In this document: positions 1 to 10,500 of the stretch, one piece after another
How the letters are laid out: each line of letters begins with the position of its first letter
Numbering within the stretch: the stretch's first letter is position 1
Source of the DNA: Apostichopus japonicus
Lineage: Eukaryota; Echinodermata; Holothuroidea; Aspidochirotida; Stichopodidae
Direction of reading: 5' to 3'
Length of the DNA stretch: 64,000 nucleotides
Assembly (NCBI RefSeq): GCF_037975245.1
Contig: NC_092561.1
Location: 3,767,001-3,831,000 of the forward strand
The notes under the pieces: generated by a model
What the model was told of the DNA's origin: nothing
Databases searched by the model: none
What the model saw: only the letters and a program-made list of their open reading frames with translations
Made by a program: the position numbers and the translations under genes

Positions 1-854
1 TGACTCCTTTCTTCAAGAACTGTTTTGAATCTGTTGAATTCTCTCTTTTCTTTCTCTTTCTTATTCTTTAACTTCCTGGTCTGATCTTCGTACTGCATTT
101 TCCATTTCCCTTTTGCATCTGTAACGATTGATGTAAGTTCTGCATTTACTCTGTTTATCTTATTAGTTAAGCTGGGTACATTTTCTTTCCGTTTTTCAAG
201 TTCTTCCAATCTCTTCTGCAACTTCTCTCTTTCTTCTTTCGACACATTCGTAACGTCTTGTAGGTCATGACCTTTGTGTTCTCCATACGTACATGTTATA
301 CAAACGGGGAGGTTTCCACAAGTACAACAACATAACTTAGCCTTGTGTTCTGGGTGAGTATGGCACCTAGGGGCTTCCATCAATGATGCAAGTTTTTCTT
401 GTGTGAGACTTTTTCTCTCAAGATCATTCAGACCTAATACGTGTTTCTGATGTTTGGCAAATACCTTCTTGGTCAAATGAAATTGATAACACTGGACACA
501 AAGAAATTCTTTACACATAAAACAGTACGCTGTAACCTTTAACTTCTCTTCACAGCCAATACATTCTCTCTCTTCTTTGTTTTCAATTGTTTTCTGTAGC
601 TGAATAAACTGCAGCATACTTTTCATATGGAAGTCAGTCTTGAATCCATCTATTCTATTGTTTGGTATTTTACAGACATCTTTACAAAGAGGACATTCAA
701 ATGTCCCAGCCTGTCCTTCTAGTAATGGTTCCAAACATTGTTTACAAAATCTATGTAGACATGGTAATAGTTTCGGTTCTTTAAACAGATCCAAACAAAT
801 TGAACATTCAAAGAATTTATCTTCGATGTCTTTCCAAGGCGATAGGCAGGCCAT
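1..854 (-). CDS. TRIM-1: RING/B-box/coiled-coil E3 ubiquitin ligase, 5' part only
   Basis: First member of the TRIM array, running off the left window edge. The minus-strand frame from the ATG at 854 stays open for all 284 codons available. It contains the RING (Cys17, Cys20, Cys32, His34, Cys37, Cys40, Cys54, Cys57), two B-boxes (about residues 98-135 and 164-196) and the start of the coiled coil. TRIM proteins of this layout are RING-type E3 ligases that dimerise through the coiled coil. The start begins MACLSPWKDIEDKF; other copies read MACPS. A splice acceptor (CAG at plus 874-876) lies 20 nt upstream of the ATG, so the 5'UTR is probably spliced. Distances to landmark positions match TRIM-4 exactly, so there is no net indel. 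The propeller part lies outside the window. Confidence 0.85.
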   Translation of the reverse strand, partial: MACLSPWKDIEDKFFECSICLDLFKEPKLLPCLHRFCKQCLEPLLEGQAGTFECPLCKDVCKIPNNRIDGFKTDFHMKSMLQFIQLQKTIENKEERECIGCEEKLKVTAYCFMCKEFLCVQCYQFHLTKKVFAKHQKHVLGLNDLERKSLTQEKLASLMEAPRCHTHPEHKAKLCCCTCGNLPVCITCTYGEHKGHDLQDVTNVSKEEREKLQKRLEELEKRKENVPSLTNKINRVNAELTSIVTDAKGKWKMQYEDQTRKLKNKKEKEKREFNRFKTVLEERS

Positions 855-2166
855 TTTTGTCTCAAAATTTAAGCTGTAAAGAAAATTATGACGAAAGTGT
901 TTATTAATATCATTATCTGGAGTAACAAATTGAGAGTAAGAAAATTAAGTGGAAAGACCTGTAACGAACTGAAAGTTATTAAGATCAGTGTTTATGAGTA
1001 AGATATTGATGTAGCAAGACCTGTAATGAGCTGAATGGACTTCAAAAACTGTTCTTTGTAACCTACGGTATGACGGGTATGTCTTTCCCTGCAAACACAG
1101 TAGTCGAGATATTGGTGCAACTCGATCACTGGCATAATGGCCCTGTTAGGATATTGCTGTTGGCAAACACAACCACACTGATTTTGATAGTGCTGGAACT
1201 TTCTTACCTGTTGACCTCTTTTGACCTCTACCAATTTCAATCATGTTTGAGGCATTTACCAAATACAGTATGACATTTATTCAAATTGTGGTTGATGAGA
1301 TATATGTATTTACAAGCTGTTTTTGACTATTTCCCATTATAAGCCCCACCAAATCATGAACATTAAAAAGGTCAGTTGTTGCAAAGAGCATATATATTTA
1401 CTATGTTGATACATCACCATACCAAGTATGAACTAAATCAGACATACAGTAGGGTTGAAGAGATATTGCCATTATATGAATTGCACGTTAACCCAGCCAG
1501 CTCATAAATATGCATGAAACAGGAAGCACAAATAATAGAGAACATTTAACCAAGATGGGGCTTCTACTGTACCTACTGTACCAAGCACGACATTGACTCA
1601 ACTTTTGCTTCTAGCCATCACAAACACAGGCGGCACCCCCCCCCACCCACATGCCATCACGATTGCAAAGGTTACCAAGCCTTCAGCATCATATAACCAC
1701 AAACAGTCGCTCAGTGGCATGAGCAGCATAACAAATTAGAGGAATGGATAAAGGAGTCCACACACAAGGTTTTATGGTTTTTAAGCGTCAATTGATGCAT
1801 TCTAAGGTATAAATTTAGAACTGTACAATCAGGGGCATCAATCATGGGGGGGGGGGGGGCAGGGTACACATTCCTCTTTCTGAAAGGTGGAATAAATAAT
1901 ATCAAATGTCCCCCACCCAGGTCTAGTGGCTGACTCTTGCAAGCACTAGTCCAATATCAGGCTCAATGTGACTGTGTATCTTAGAAATGGGAGCTCTGAA
2001 AACATTGTGCTATGAGATTATTAATGTTTCATTCTCATTTGCTCAACCCCCAATGAAAATAGAACTTCCACTGGGTTGAAGATATAAGAATAACAGATTC
2101 CATTTATATATAGCGTAAATTAAGTGAGGAACCGGGCCCATACACCGATGAGGCTATATGCTGAGC

Positions 2167-2206
2167 AAGGAGATAATGAAAGCCTGCAGCATTCGCTAAT
2201 CTCCTT
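2167..2206. repeat. Small hairpin conserved in four of five TRIM upstream flanks
   Basis: AAGGAGAT and ATCTCCTT pair around a loop of about 24 nt. The same hairpin is found near 17906-17951, 36030-36078 and 52212-52257. The corresponding site near 63.1 kb has lost the left arm. The loop differs in length between copies while the stem is kept. Function unknown. Confidence 0.45.
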
Positions 2207-3989
2207 TCTATTTTATTATTTTTTATATTATATTTTCACATACAAGCAATATAACACTATATATGTAATATTTTTTTTTGCATTCAGTTTGGTTAGGAAT
2301 GCCACTCATGACAGTTTTTAAGTGTTTTTGCGATAATTATATACTTCACAGGAATTTTGACACAGATATATACTTTATATGGTGCTAAGCCTGGGTGCTA
2401 ATTGCTGTTAGCCATGTTGTTGTTATAGTGCAATGTTACTCATTGTTCTAGTTTTAATAGCTGCCCCTCCCAGCCCCCCTCTCCCCCTGAGATTTCCACT
2501 TCCTAAATGAAAGTATAGGCCTAAGTTAATGTGAATGCTTAGGCAGTCAGCACTATTTCAGTTAGTTTTAGCAAAATGTTCATATCCTTTCCTCTGATTT
2601 CATTAGTCAGTATACTGTAGTGTGCAACCTCAAAGTCACAGGCATGTATTGTAGAAATGGCGTTCCAAACAATAAAACACAGGGTTTATTATAAGTGATC
2701 ATTTTTTTAGAAATAACAATAAACGTAGAGAACTCCTAATGGTGAACATGTGTAGCAGTTTATTACGAAAGTATGGCTCATGTATAACGTCATATATGTT
2801 TTATGTTGGCCTATCAGTTTCAATGTTAGCTCCTATATCAGTAGTCAGTACCCCGATGTTTTAACTAAGATTATTGGGGCACAGTCCCCTACATGGCCCA
2901 CCCACTCAGTTCTATTACCCCCCTCCCCCTAGTAAAGCCCTTCTTGGCATGTAGAACAAATAATGATAACAACTAATTTACACCTAAATTCCCCATATGG
3001 CTTCCCCACTTCATACAGGCTACAGTTATCATAATAATGCCCTGGTGTGCTTTGATATCTTCATTTACCTGTCTGAACAGTCAATAAGGCAGAGCTTCTT
3101 TTTCCCTACAATGTGAATTCATCTAATACAATTTATCTAATTGACCTTTTTTTTTGTAAGTGTAAAATTCCCAAACATGAGATCTCAAAATATGGAATGT
3201 TCAGATGCAACTTACAAGGCCTGGGAAGTACCATTTCCAGCAATCTGGGAGGCATTGTTTGGCAAACAGTTTCTTGCTTACCCTACTGTACACACCAATT
3301 GATGGTGGCACTCCGCTTAGATAGTATCATGATGGTCTTTTAAAGGAAATTGCCCACCCACTAAAAATTACTTACAATTTAGGCCCTGGTATATACGCAC
3401 ATTTGGACGATACCTAATGTTTCTCGATGCTCCCCCCCCCCCTTTATCTACCCAGGCTAGGCCCCTGAAGCAACTTTATTTAATAGTTTTGATGTTTCTG
3501 ATAAAGTGAATATACAGTACATGTGCCCAGTGATGTACCCAACAGTGCTTCTTAAATGTACTTATGATACCATATGTATTATGTTTGCATGTTGTAGATA
3601 TCTGTATAACAAGGTGAATTAATTATTGTGTGCAAAGTTAACTTAACGAATGATTCCATTTTGGTTAAAGTTTCAATTTAATTAATCATGATAAAGGCTC
3701 TAAGTTACACCTGGATGTTAAATTGATATGACTTTCTTAATGTATGATCACTTGTCAGATGTGACTTTTGTAAAAATATATGACTAACATATCAATTCAA
3801 AGATCAAATAATATGGTGTTTGTTATTATGGAAATAGTGTTGCCTGTACTTCCTAACTATTACATTAAGTTTTTAAGTACCTACAGTATCATAGATTATT
3901 AATTATTACTATACTAGATTCAAAGTACTGTAGTACTTTTTAATAAAAGTCACCTACAGTAGAGAGGAACCTGGGCATGAAAACCAAAC

Positions 3990-4132
3990 AACCAAATGAC
4001 TGATCCGCTCTCAACCCCAGTCCCCTCGCATCGAGAGTGTTACTGTGTGATCATCGTCAGGTGTCTATCACGATTGACCTCGCAATGGAACAGATACCAC
4101 ACATGATCTTGGCCAAAAGGCCGAGAAGTGAT
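3990..4132 (-). repeat. U2 snRNA-headed short repeat (SINE-like or chimeric pseudogene)
   Basis: On the minus strand, 4132 down to about 4087 reads as the 5' end of U2 snRNA: ATCACTTCTCGGCC, then TTTTGG, AAGATCA and GTATCTGTTC, about four differences from the U2 consensus as I recall it. After about 46 nt the match stops and an unrelated body follows. The branch-site and Sm-site parts of U2 are not present, so this is not a working U2 gene. A second copy lies at about 37860-38001 in the paralogous flank. Candidate explanations are a snRNA-derived SINE or a template-switch retropseudogene. Confidence 0.6.
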
Positions 4133-5160
4133 TAACTACTGTAGTTTAATTTTATAATGTTTTGCACCACTCAATACTTCCGGGTTAAAATGGCCGAGAG
4201 CTATACAATATAATACACTGTGTACTGTACCTTCATTCATTACCTATGGCGGAACAGTAATAGGTCTAGTTACTTACCTTGTGCAATAGCTTTTAGTCGA
4301 TGGAGTATTAAACTTAAGTTCCTTTTTGTACTTCAAGTTGAAATATCAAACTTACTTGAATCCTACTTATCCAATTGTTGTTGTTGCTTTTCTTTGAAAA
4401 CTAAATGAAAGTACAACACACATGACACAAAAAACGGTGTACGTCCAAAATCAAGCTGCCAAGTGATAAAATTGGAAATCCCCTATTGCTGATTTTGGGT
4501 GTTAATGTATTGAGCAATTACCTTACACCCTCCCGTAACTTGTTTATTGCTACATTTGTAGTGCACATTTGTGCAGAGCGATATTTCTACATTCCGTGCG
4601 TACGTACATGAACTAAAAATCTATACAGGGTATTCGAGTTAGCATGCATGGTAACAATGTACACTTGTAATAATAATGATAATCATAATAACAAGAAATT
4701 TTAATTGTTTAATAATAATGTGCTTGAAATTTTCTATCACAACAATATATCTGCATGCAACAATATCTATTTTACCGTGATAATTTATATGGGCGATTCC
4801 GTGAAAACAGGGACATGACCCCAAATTTTCAAAATCATTTCTGCAGCCATTTTTGGCTTCTAATATACTATAAACACATTTAGGGTCTGGGTTATGTACT
4901 TTTTTTCCCAACTTTATCACGTTCTTCTACCAAAAAATGTGAATACCTGACTAATGTTGAATTTTGAGGGAATATTTGAGGAAATAGTATGGATATTTCA
5001 AAGTCTCAGATTTCCATATTTGAAAGCAACCTAAATAAATTGGTTATTTATGTATTGGTAGTGCCATTAGTGATATATTAAAATATTAATCACAATTCCT
5101 CCAAACAGTTTTGGTTTGTAGGCATATATGGCTGTAACGACACATAGCTGATTTGAGAGC

Positions 5161-5375
5161 GTAATGCGAGTTACCGAAAGACCAAGTTTTTAACATTTTT
5201 TTTTCACTGGAGCAGATAATTTCTTGCCATTTCATATTATGCTTCTAGTCAAAGTAAAGAGTATAAAAATAGTTGAAAGAATTAGAAATGTACCTAGTAT
5301 ATAGATATAAATAGCCATTGAAAACTGTAATGCGAGTTACCAGTAATGCGAGTTACCACTGTAATGCGAGTTACC
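5161..5375 (+). repeat. Left cluster of GTAATGCGAGTTACC (4 copies)
   Basis: Exact copies at 5161-5175, 5327-5341, 5343-5357 and 5361-5375. The unit is partly palindromic (GTAA at one end, TTAC at the other). Repeated subterminal motifs of this kind are transposase-binding sites in several DNA transposon families; that role is inferred here. Confidence 0.8.
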
Positions 5376-5810
5376 ACATATTATTCCAATCTCACTTGCA
5401 GTACTACTGATCAACAAAACAATACAGCGCACTAAATACTTATATAAGGTGTGCACAGTAGTTACTTCCTGTACCCAGAATGCACTGCAACCTCCATTAC
5501 ATCACATGTGACCCATAAGACAGTTTCAACAGACATTTATGATTTTATCACCTGACCTTTGTGGAATCACGGACCTTCCAAGTTGCATTCAACTGTGATA
5601 TCATCAAATGAGTAAAGTTAGCCTATTCTTTCTCCATTTTAACATTAGCATTTTCATGGGACATTAATTGCTTGGTACAATATTTAGGACAAATTGTGAG
5701 AGCTTAGGCTATATTAGTCTGTAGCCTATCACATAGTAATCTATATGTTCAAGGATGGGCAAATATTGTAAATCATGACCATTATAATGTGCCTAACATC
5801 TTGATGGAAA

Positions 5811-5960
5811 TTAGTCTTGATGTGAAAGCTGATGCTGCCAAGGGTGTGGGCACCTCAGAATTAGTGGGGTGGGCAGAGGGGATGGGACGGACGGGGAGTT
5901 TGCATAGGGGATGATTGGGGCTGCTGGGGGAATGGGGCAGGATTGCGGAGGCTTGGTCAG
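5811..5960. other. G-rich tract, no gene
   Basis: Plus-strand G-rich sequence with many GGGG and GGGA groups inside the 4791-7333 element. The minus-strand proline/serine ORF over it looks compositional only. It could form a G-quadruplex. Confidence 0.35.
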
Positions 5961-6588
5961 TTGGAATAGATTGGTGTGGTTTACCAATTCAAATGTGTGT
6001 TCCCCAAATATTATGATGTGCAAACCCCTTTCCCCAATATGAGTGTCTTATCACTACAATGTGAAAATCAACCTTTACTCCAAAGCATTTCAAATCCCAA
6101 AATTACACAAAATAAGGCAGGCCACCGGATTTCACGGGAATTGATAACTGGAAATGGCCAAACCCCAGGGATGACAAAACTTTCTATCGACGAAGCAAGA
6201 TGATAAAGAAGTTGGGAACACCTTTGATTGCTAATAGTTGTGGCCAATTCAAGTTTGCATCAAAATTCTAATTTGATACAAAACACCATCCATTCAAGGT
6301 TATCTAGAATGGCCATAGCTACCACCATGCCCGCATACCACATGATGAAACATCTATTGTGTTATTGTTGATAATGTTATTATACTGATAGAATTAGGAA
6401 CAAGGATTGTTTTATTAGTTTCATGCTTTTCCTAAGAACCCTACATACAAATTTCCAAAGAACCAATCACTAATTAACATGCCAAAGAAACTTTTCTTGT
6501 AATTCACTATATAAGCTGTGAACCTGTTTAACTTTCAGTAGATGTTTTGATACATTAAAATAGAAGAGGAGAGCTACCAGTTTGCTTG

Positions 6589-6728
6589 GATTAGCTTCAT
6601 TGGAAATTTGGATTGATAATTCAAGAGTGTACATTGCAATCTTGTAAGTCAACAATTTTGGATTAGCTTGATTGGAAATATGGATCGATAATTCAATAGT
6701 GTACATTGCAATCTTGTTAGTCAACAAT
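6589..6728. repeat. Two-copy tandem duplication, unit about 70 bp
   Basis: GGATTAGCTTCATTGGAAAT and GGATTAGCTTGATTGGAAAT each begin a unit that ends in a GTCAACAATT-type sequence. The units differ at a few positions. The duplication lies in the interior of the 4791-7333 element. Confidence 0.6.
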
Positions 6729-6926
6729 TCTTCAGTTGATTTTCTGGTTCAATCAACTTCGATTATTATTGATATAATTGTCAGGATGTTTTGCAAATTG
6801 TTGTTAAAAGTTTGGAAAGAGTTTTACAGTTTCTAAGAGTTTCCAAGAGTTTCAAAAATGGCTTTGGAGCATATCTCTTTCAAAGAATTTGATGAATAAA
6901 GAGCAAACTCGATGACTGGAAAAAGT

Positions 6927-7321
6927 GTAATGCGAGTTACCGTAATGCGAGTTACCAGACTTTGCCCCCCTCAATACCACATCTGAAGTTGTTTCATATT
7001 TTCTACTGCTGATTTATAAACATCAGTAGGGTAGATATCTTGTACATGTATGCAATTGAAGAAATCATTCTTTGTTTGAGCACAGTGCCATTTTGTACCG
7101 GTGTCAATTTTTCAGGTGTCCTTTTTCCGTAATGCGAGTTACCGATATTTGGAAGCGCACCATACATTAAGGCGAACACAATTATAATTCTTGATAATTT
7201 CATATTGTAGCTATGAATGTTGGGTATAACACCACAGAAAATTGAGGAGTTACACTAACCCATATTCGAGCCACAGCACTTGGATGATAAAAAAACAGCA
7301 AAAAGTGTAATGCGAGTTACC
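6927..7321 (+). repeat. Right cluster of GTAATGCGAGTTACC (4 copies)
   Basis: Exact copies at 6927-6941, 6942-6956 (head to tail), 7129-7143 and 7307-7321. The first and last are both preceded by AAAAGT. The last one sits two bases inside the terminal inverted repeat. Confidence 0.8.
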
Positions 7322-7583
7322 ATGGAATCGCCCATATGTATAGTTAAATAGCCGAGCACTAAAGGCAGTTGTAGATTTCTAGCTTGACCTAAACAGATCA
7401 TTCATGGTCTGATGTTCAGTATCCAATTAATATGGTCAAACTATGCGTGTAAATAACCGTATTTATAGTAATGTATTATTCATGTGTGTTCCCTAAAGAC
7501 AATCATTAACGTATGACATTTTACAGGTTCCGCAGTATGGTCACTTGGCTTAAGGCGGTAAATATGAAACATAAATACAGACG

Positions 7584-10500
7584 ATGTCTTCCTATGTTTT
7601 ACAGCGAATGTTTCCTCCGTTACTTAATAAATTGTCTGATGGTGAACGTAACCAGAAAAATAATTGTTTGGTGAAAGAAACAATATTGGGATCAAAATTC
7701 CTATGTCTAGAGACCAGACTGGTGCTATATGGGCCAAATCCAAGGTTTTTAGTCTCGTTACTTTTGTGCAGTGGGCCTGCTTCCCTTACATTACAGTTGC
7801 ACACAGGCGAAGCATTAAGGCTTGTACAAGCTATATGCTAGTATTTACTGTAGGCTAGACCTAGGCCCTACTTTAAGTAGTTAATTATATCTGAATAAAG
7901 GCTAGGTCTTACTGCCCGACTGAATTGAACTTGATCTTGATCGTCTTTATGGAAAGTTATAGATGGTAGGACAGCATGTGTGCCTTCATAGTCATGACAA
8001 GGAGACCCAACATGTAGGCCTAATAAAAATATTAAACAGTAGCCTTGGACTAACAGTAACAGTAACACCTAACAAACATGTTTTTCCTGACCTACAGTCA
8101 ACCATGTGTTGCATTTTACAGCAACTGCTCAGTTTTCAACAAATGTTTGAATGTAAAAAATTACATAAAACAATTTTGCATATCATGTGTCAGTGAGATG
8201 TGACCCATGTACAGTAAGCACCAGTTGCATCCATGTTTGCTTGTCCTCAGTTATATTCAGTGTGTCAGGGACAACATATGTTTTCTTTTTTAATGGACAG
8301 CAACCTTATAACCTACAGGGGTATTGATCCAGATCATGTATTTGAGCTAGGAGATGAATAGGAACATACAGTACTGTAGGTCAAATAGCAAAATGGCACA
8401 AACACGGGCACAGAGGAGTTGTATACAGACTTGACTGTTCAATACTGTACTGTACGTACAGTTCATTTTGAAGTTAAAATTACTTGTTGTGGTAACATGT
8501 GTTTAGCAAGAACCCATGTGAAAATAGTATGACCAATAGTGATTTCTCTAGTCCTTTGTACTAGTACTACTGATAAATCTAACAATTATCTGTATATTGA
8601 AACTGATGCAAGGTTGAAATTGCAATTTAAAATTCTTGCAAAAACAAAACTGGTTTCATTTTTAATTTTCAGTGATAATACAGCCTTGCTTTTCCAGTGT
8701 GCTGTTTCTTTTGCCATGGAAGGCCATACAGTGTTGTTTATTACGCAAGAGAAATTGATGTCCTTACCGATTGCTGTTGAGGGATCCCAGAAACCAGACC
8801 CTAGACTTATGAAACAGATTATTATCAAGTATGAATCTTGTGATTTATTCACTTTTCTACTGTACTGTGTGCTTTATGTTCATGGCTTTAAATGATGTCT
8901 GTGTTGAGAATTGGAAACACAGTAGGTGTACTGTACAGTATTACAGTATAATAGTCCACTCATGACTTTCACACAGTAATGTGAAATCAAGTGTCCAGCT
9001 TCAGGCCCACTTGTCAGGATCTTCCTTGAGGACTGAGACACAACCCTCAGAATGCATGAATACTACAGTAGCTTAAACTGATGGACCTTGATATATCTCC
9101 CCTAGCAAGTTCTGTATGAAATTAAACTTGCCCATTTGGGCTCCAGATGTGTAAAAGTTTGATTAGAAAATGTTCAGTGCTCTTGAGAGCCAATAGAGTA
9201 TTAACTTTGTAAAAGACATGTATTTGAGAACAAATCTTTGCATAGATCTCAACACACTAAAAGATTAGAAATTTAGACTTGTACATCACGGCTGTAGCAA
9301 CCTATGGATAACTGCAGCATGACCATGAAGAGAGTCATAAATTGTTCACTTTAAAAATGATTTTACACTAATTTACACATACATTCGTATACCCATACTT
9401 TCTGTACTTGTAACATTTCCACACAACGCAACTTACGCAAGTATAATTGGAGCTGAAATGAGATTAAATTACCCCTTGCAAGCATCAATATCGTCTGTAA
9501 AGGGATTATACAGTACTTTCTGTTTTTTATATAAATTTGATTCTTCTCATTCCCTCATAGATACTTTTCCAACCGTTCTTCTCTCCTTTTGGAACTGACA
9601 CAGATACATTCAGCTAATCCAGCACCAGATATTATCATTGTGGATAACTTGGACTTTTACATATCAAATCCTAAGGTATATTTACAGAATATCAGCTTTC
9701 TGGATTCCAAATTATTTTATATATTTTTATCCAATATATTTTGTGTTGGGTCTTCTGCAGATCTGTTAGAATAGAATATCCTGAATTAGTTGACAGCAGC
9801 TCACCACAGATTCAACATGCATTATATTGTATGTAGTCTACTGTGTAGGTTTATTATCAGGTAAATTATGTATTTCATGACACCTGCTGGTAAAATGCAG
9901 AGGTAGTGGATGAAACTACACACACCTCCGTGAGTGAATGTACCTGTAGATCAAAGTTAGAAATGATTTTTCTCCGCTAGGGTTACTTCCTCTGTTTGTG
10001 AGATATCATAGTTTAAATCTCATATCAGGAGGCTGCCATATTGACGTTATCAGTTTGGTGTTGTAGTACTGTACGTAACATTAGGATATGAACCTGTGAC
10101 TTTACCTTTACTCCTTGAACACTTTTTATCATGACTTTACCTTTACTCTCCTATAGTTACAATCGTGTTGAAATTGCAGCCAGTCCCAATGCAGCACATG
10201 TTAAAACCTATAGACCTATTTTTGAAGTTTCAGCATTAACAAAAACCATCTCTCTTACATAAAATAGATTTACACTTAATACTCAGCACCTGTCCTGTTT
10301 TTCATGATATGTCATACACAAAGTCTCTTTTCTTTCTCCAGTATAATTTGAATCTCTCAACTCTGTTTTGACATCATCTTTAAATTTTCTCCAGACTAAC
10401 AGCATTTGCCAAGTGACAGCAGCACTCTGTGCCCATTTAATTGATGCAGCCACTTACCTTGCCAGCAAAAGGTAAACTGGATTTTACTGTACACATATAT

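Larger units (their letters stand above)
855..4790. repeat. Duplicated upstream flank of TRIM-1 (segmental duplication)
   Basis: No supported gene. This is the best preserved copy of the sequence that follows each TRIM gene on its 5' side. Paralogous stretches follow TRIM-2 (16.66-19.56 kb), TRIM-3 (34.8-39.0 kb), TRIM-4 (51.07-53.6 kb) and TRIM-5 (61.9-63.5 kb). Shared landmarks include a G-run (here 1846-1859), a small hairpin (2167-2206), a C-run near 2920 and a fragment reading as the reverse complement of AAGCGGAGTGCCACCATC (about 3300-3320). Short ORFs in it are not conserved between copies. The non-coding 5' exon and promoter of the TRIM gene should lie here but I could not place them. 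Confidence 0.75.
4791..7333. mobile_element. Non-autonomous inverted-repeat DNA element with clustered 15-bp motif
   Basis: The stretch begins GGGCGATTCC (4791-4800) and ends GGAATCGCCC (7324-7333), a perfect 10-bp terminal inverted repeat, with ATAT on both outer sides that could be a 4-bp target duplication. Inside are eight exact copies of GTAATGCGAGTTACC, four at 370-585 bp from the left end and four within about 400 bp of the right end, all in one orientation. No long ORF is present, so it probably moved with a transposase supplied elsewhere. Upstream flank homology to the other TRIM copies continues to just before the left end and is not seen after the right end. Superfamily not identified. 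Confidence 0.6.

Noticed and set aside
640-879. Plus-strand ORF of 79 codons, repeated opposite every TRIM start (16424, 34552, 50834, 61653)
   Set aside because: It is the antisense shadow of the RING region; its conservation follows from the TRIM frame.
4087-4132. Functional U2 snRNA gene
   Set aside because: Only the first 46 nt match; branch-site region and Sm site are absent.
5161-7321. CRISPR array (short repeats with spacers)
   Set aside because: Spacing is irregular, the genome is animal, and the repeats lie near the ends of an inverted-repeat element.
8586-8852. Minus-strand ORF opposite SWSAP1 exon 2 (also 42356)
   Set aside because: Antisense shadow; the plus strand has matching splice sites and phases.
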